DNA from: Actinomycetota bacterium
GTDB taxonomy: Bacteria; Actinomycetota; Acidimicrobiia; IMCC26256; JACDBD01
Length of the DNA: 8,041 nucleotides
Direction of reading: 5' to 3'
Assembly (NCBI GenBank): GCA_013695115.1
Contig: JACDBD010000330.1
Location: forward strand, 1 to 8,041
Made by a program: the position numbers and the translations under genes. Below the pieces are notes generated by a model, which ran no database searches, had not been told where the DNA came from, and saw only the letters and a program-made list of their open reading frames with translations. Shown piece by piece: positions 5,343-8,041 of the stretch. Numbering within the stretch: position 1 is the first letter of the stretch; the number at the start of each line of letters is the position of its first letter.

Positions 5343-6683
5343 GTGACCGTCGCCCCGCGCGCCGACTACTCGGGGCCGTTCGATCCCGACTTCGCCCTCG
5401 CCGACCTGTCGCGCTCGGCGCTCGCGGTACTCGGTCGCGAATACCTCCTCCACGGCCAGCTCCAGGACCGGGGCGCGATGGCGCCCGTCCTCGGGCGCAC
5501 GGGGATCGACGCCCGGGTGGGTCTCGCCATCGACGAGTGGATGAGCGCCAGCCCGATCTACTCGAAGCGCATGCAGCGCGCCCTCGACTTCACCGGCAAC
5601 GACGTGCGCACCCTGTTCAAGAACCTCCAGCTCGACATCGGGTTCTCCCACGGGTACATGGACGTCCGGTACGAGCTGCACGATGAGCGCTCGGGCGAGT
5701 TCTGGCTCGCCACCTGTGGAGCGTTGCTCGACGTCGAGCCGTTCGGCGAGGACATGGTGCACGGCATGTGCCATGACATCGAAGACCCGACGTTCGACGC
5801 CACCGCGGCGGCCACGAACCCGTTGATCCGGATCCGCCCGGTGCACCGGCCGCCGCGGGTTCCCGCCGACCAGCAACCGCACTGCCGGTGGCGGGTGTTC
5901 TTCGACGACGCGCCGAACGCAACTCCGTTCGCGGAGCACCCCAACGTCGAGGCGATGCGGCGGTCCCGCCTCGCCGATGTCGACATCGTCGACCCCGGGA
6001 CCGATCGAGAGTCCGGGGGCATGCCCGACTACGCCGGCGAGTTCGACCCCGACTTCTCCCTCGAGAGCTTCTCGCACCGGACGCTCGTGCTCGCCGACCA
6101 GGAGTTCGCGGTCCAGTCACACCTGCTGTGCCGGTCGTTCCTGCTCGCTGTCGCCCAGCGGCTCGGCAACGACGACGAAGCCCGCGAGATCGCGACCATC
6201 CAATGGGTCGGCGCGGCGGGACTGACCGCCGAGCGCCTCCGGGCGGCGATGGCGGTCGAGGGTGACGACGCCGGCGCAGTCGCCAAGCTGTTCCAGCTGC
6301 ACCCGTGCTTCCAGCCCCGCACCTACGTGGATCTGCGCGTCGAGGTGCTCGACGACCAGCGCGCGGTCATCTCGTTCCGCGAGTGTCCCGCGTTCGAGGA
6401 GGGCGACCCCTACTCGTGGTTCGCGCAGCTCGGCCGGGCACCCCATCCTGCGCTCGACGCCATCGCACGCGTCGGCAACCCCCGCGCCCGCTGTCACCCG
6501 GTCGAGGCCGCCGGCGATGCCCGGCTCACCTGGGAGATGGTGATCGACCCGACCGCCGATCCCGCTCCGGAGCCGAACGAGGTGCGGATGGCGAAGGGGA
6601 GCAACGGCGCGGCCCTGCTCCTCGCGCCCCGGACCCGGCAGCGACTCCCTCTCCAGCGGGCTGCGACGACCACGGCTCGCTAG
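5343..6683 (+). CDS. Conserved actinobacterial protein of unknown function, internally duplicated
   Basis: A 446-residue protein starts at GTG 5343. A GGAGGAG stretch (5334-5340) precedes it by only two bases, which is closer than usual, but no other in-frame start is better. Two copies of one domain are visible. Copy 1 (about 8-205) opens DYSGPFDPDFALADLSRSAL; copy 2 (about 229-400) opens DYAGEFDPDFSLESFSHRTL. Later blocks pair too: YMDVRYELHD with YVDLRVEVLD, and FDATAAATNPLIRIRPVH with LDAIARVGNPRARCHPV. Copy 1 alone has the motif MCHDIEDPTFDA (C143, H144, D145, E147, D148) and PHCRWRVFFD, which look like a metal or catalytic site; copy 2 lacks the CHDIED motif. I recognise copy 1 as resembling uncharacterised actinobacterial proteins but cannot name an enzyme. 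There is no signal peptide or membrane segment. The C-terminal tail (after about 420) is basic and probably disordered. Confidence 0.85.
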   Translation: MTVAPRADYSGPFDPDFALADLSRSALAVLGREYLLHGQLQDRGAMAPVLGRTGIDARVGLAIDEWMSASPIYSKRMQRALDFTGNDVRTLFKNLQLDIGFSHGYMDVRYELHDERSGEFWLATCGALLDVEPFGEDMVHGMCHDIEDPTFDATAAATNPLIRIRPVHRPPRVPADQQPHCRWRVFFDDAPNATPFAEHPNVEAMRRSRLADVDIVDPGTDRESGGMPDYAGEFDPDFSLESFSHRTLVLADQEFAVQSHLLCRSFLLAVAQRLGNDDEAREIATIQWVGAAGLTAERLRAAMAVEGDDAGAVAKLFQLHPCFQPRTYVDLRVEVLDDQRAVISFRECPAFEEGDPYSWFAQLGRAPHPALDAIARVGNPRARCHPVEAAGDARLTWEMVIDPTADPAPEPNEVRMAKGSNGAALLLAPRTRQRLPLQRAATTTAR

Positions 6684-6719
6684 CGGTCGGGGCGATGTGC
6701 GGACGAGCGTCCCGAAGGG

Positions 6720-6742
6720 CGGCGGCAGGTACCCTGCCGCCG
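6720..6742. promoter_or_regulatory. Perfect palindrome over a candidate -10, upstream of the amidohydrolase
   Basis: Arms CGGCGGCAGG (6720-6729) and CCTGCCGCCG (6733-6742) are perfect reverse complements around TAC. The centre contains TACCCT (6730-6735), a fair TANNNT -10 whose transcript would start near 6742, about 18 bases before the ATG at 6760. The placement suits an operator for a dimeric regulator. The same bases as RNA would make a strong hairpin; without a T-tract it is not an obvious intrinsic terminator for the gene ending at 6683, though that remains possible. Confidence 0.45.
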
Positions 6743-6759
6743 AGCGAGGGAGCTATGTG

Positions 6760-8041
6760 ATGGCCGGAGTGCGCACCGACGACCTGATCCTGGTCTCGGT
6801 CGATGATCACATCTGCGAGCCGGCCGACATGTTCGACGCGCACGTCCCCGAGAAGTACCGCGCCCAGATGCCCCGGGTCGTCGACGAGCCCGACGGGTCC
6901 CAGCAGTGGTACTTCGGCGAGGTCCGTGGCCGGAACCTCGGGCTCAACGCGGTGGCGGGCAAGCCGCCGGAGATGTTCAACGTCAACCCGTCCCGCTACG
7001 AGGACATGCGGCCCGGTTGCTACGACGTCCACGAGCGTGTGCGCGACATGTCGGCCGGCGGCCAGCTGGCCGGCCTCAACTTCCCGAACTGGACCGGGTT
7101 CGCCGGTCAGGTGCTGAACCTCGGTCCCGACCGCGACGTGAACCTGGTGATGATCCGGGCGTACAACGACTGGCACGTCGACGAGTGGTGCGGCGCCCAC
7201 CCGGACCGTTTCATCCCCTGCGGGCTCCTGCCGTTGTTCGACGCCGAGGAGGCAGGGAAGGAGGTGCGCCGGCTGGCGGAGAAGGGGTGTCACGCCGTCA
7301 CCTTCTCGGAGAACCCCGCCGGCCTCGGGATGCCGAGCATCCACACCGACGCCTGGGACCCCCTCTTTGCCGCGTGCTGCGACGAGGGCACGGTGCTGTG
7401 CTGCCACGTCGGGTCGTCGTCGAAGGCGGCATCCACCGCCCCTGACGCGCCCCCGCCGGTCCCGATGAACCTGTCGTCGGCGATGTCGATCTACACGCTC
7501 GGCGACCTGCTGTGGGCCGACTTCTGGCACCGGTTCCCCGGGCTGCGGTTCGCGCTCAGCGAGGGCGACATCGGCTGGATCCCGTACTTCCTCCAGCGGG
7601 GTGAGCACACCCTCGACCGGCACAACGCCTGGATGGGACACCGCTCACCCCAGGGGATGGGGCCGAGCGAGCTGTTCCGCGAGCGGATCGTGTGCTGCTT
7701 CATCAACGACGCCGTCGGGATCCAGCTCCTCGGGTACTTCAATCTCGACAACGTCTGCTGGGAGTCCGACTACCCCCACTCCGACAGCATGTGGCCCGAA
7801 GCGCCCGAACGGCTCGCCGAGCTGCTGGCCGACACCGACGCCGAGGCCGTCGCCAAGATCACGCACGAGAACGCCATCCGCCACTTCCGCTTCGACCCGT
7901 TCGCGACCAGGCCCCGCGAGCAGTGCACGGTCGGCGCGCTGCGGGCCGAGGCCGCCGACGTCGACACCGTCACCCACGTGGGGCGACTGGCCGACGAGAC
8001 CGACGTCGCCGCCTGGCGCGCCATGACCGGCGGCGCCGCCA
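6760..8041 (+). CDS. Metal-dependent amidohydrolase (Amidohydro_2 / ACMSD-like), 3' end beyond the window
   Basis: The frame is open from ATG 6760 to the right edge (427 residues and one base). GAGGGAG (6746-6752) lies seven bases before this ATG, which favours it over GTG 6757. The TIM-barrel amidohydrolase landmarks are present: VDDHICEPADMF at the first strand (D15, H17 as metal ligands in a D-x-H form instead of H-x-H), YNDWHVDEW and HPDRFIPCGLLPL, the strand-5 histidine H216 in LCCHVGSSS, FPGLRFALSEGDIGWIP (E268, W273), and the catalytic Asp D337 in VCWESDYPHSDSMWP, followed by KITHENAIRHFRF near the usual end. Relatives include ACMSD-type decarboxylases and hydrolases acting on small carboxylic or aromatic compounds; the substrate cannot be predicted. 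It is unusually rich in Cys, with three adjacent CC pairs. Most family members end near this length, so little is missing. It may be controlled by the palindrome at 6720-6742. Confidence 0.9.
   Translation, partial: MAGVRTDDLILVSVDDHICEPADMFDAHVPEKYRAQMPRVVDEPDGSQQWYFGEVRGRNLGLNAVAGKPPEMFNVNPSRYEDMRPGCYDVHERVRDMSAGGQLAGLNFPNWTGFAGQVLNLGPDRDVNLVMIRAYNDWHVDEWCGAHPDRFIPCGLLPLFDAEEAGKEVRRLAEKGCHAVTFSENPAGLGMPSIHTDAWDPLFAACCDEGTVLCCHVGSSSKAASTAPDAPPPVPMNLSSAMSIYTLGDLLWADFWHRFPGLRFALSEGDIGWIPYFLQRGEHTLDRHNAWMGHRSPQGMGPSELFRERIVCCFINDAVGIQLLGYFNLDNVCWESDYPHSDSMWPEAPERLAELLADTDAEAVAKITHENAIRHFRFDPFATRPREQCTVGALRAEAADVDTVTHVGRLADETDVAAWRAMTGGAA

Noticed and set aside
5277..6077. A 266-codon minus-strand ORF opposite the DUF2461 end and the duplicated protein
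   Set aside because: Same shadow pattern; the opposite strand shows a domain duplication that a non-coding strand would not preserve.
6526..7641. A 371-codon minus-strand ORF opposite the amidohydrolase
   Set aside because: The translation is repetitive Val/Arg/Glu-rich sequence without domain features, and the plus-strand frame has a full set of amidohydrolase motifs.
1..8041. CRISPR array, tRNA/rRNA, insertion sequence or toxin-antitoxin pair
   Set aside because: No spaced direct repeats, no cloverleaf or rRNA-like segments, no transposase motifs and no terminal inverted repeats. The NYN gene partner is an AlgH-like protein, not an antitoxin.

Overview
The window is very GC-rich, has almost no non-coding space, and uses GTG starts often (four of the nine genes called start with GTG, and a fifth probably does). 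Short leaders and sparse Shine-Dalgarno (SD) sites add to an actinobacterial look. The protein families seen fit Acidimicrobiia or a related actinobacterial lineage best, but this is an inference from style and composition; there is no rRNA or other marker gene. It reads as ordinary chromosome: I see no transposase, integrase, tRNA, rRNA, CRISPR array or phage gene.

Layout. (1) A conserved protein of unknown function enters from the left edge on the minus strand (1-493) and is cut off at its C-terminus. (2) Divergent from it is a secreted putative zinc metallopeptidase of the YpfJ/COG2321 type (615-2099, +). It is built as two tandem copies of the peptidase domain; the first keeps HEWGH and the ELQAD glutamate, and the second has lost all zinc ligands. 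(3) A minus-strand pair converges on it: a YqgE/AlgH-family protein (2500-3090) followed one base later by a NYN/YacP-like PIN-fold nuclease (2106-2498). (4) A short AT-rich divergent regulatory region (about 3100-3142) carries a good plus-strand promoter with a perfect TTAAC-N6-GTTAA inverted repeat between its -35 and -10. (5) A plus-strand group follows: a doubtful small ORF, a VOC (glyoxalase-fold) protein, an ArsR-type repressor and an SRPBCC/AHSA1 protein whose ATG overlaps the ArsR stop. (6) A DUF2461 protein (4688-5326) is followed after 16 bases by a 446-residue protein of unknown function that is itself an internal tandem duplication (5343-6683). (7) A metal-dependent amidohydrolase of the Amidohydro_2 superfamily starts at 6760 and runs off the right edge, only slightly short of full length. 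A 10-bp-arm palindrome lies just upstream of it.

How the genes may work together. VOC-ArsR-SRPBCC is the clearest functional group: two small ligand-binding or catalytic folds with a winged-helix repressor that probably controls its own operon through the palindrome at 3116-3131. The AlgH-like gene and the NYN gene are probably co-transcribed and translationally coupled. DUF2461 and the duplicated protein are probably one transcript. No known multi-gene defence or biosynthetic system is visible. The most unusual items are the two proteins built from an intact domain followed by a degenerate copy, and the two palindromes placed over promoters.
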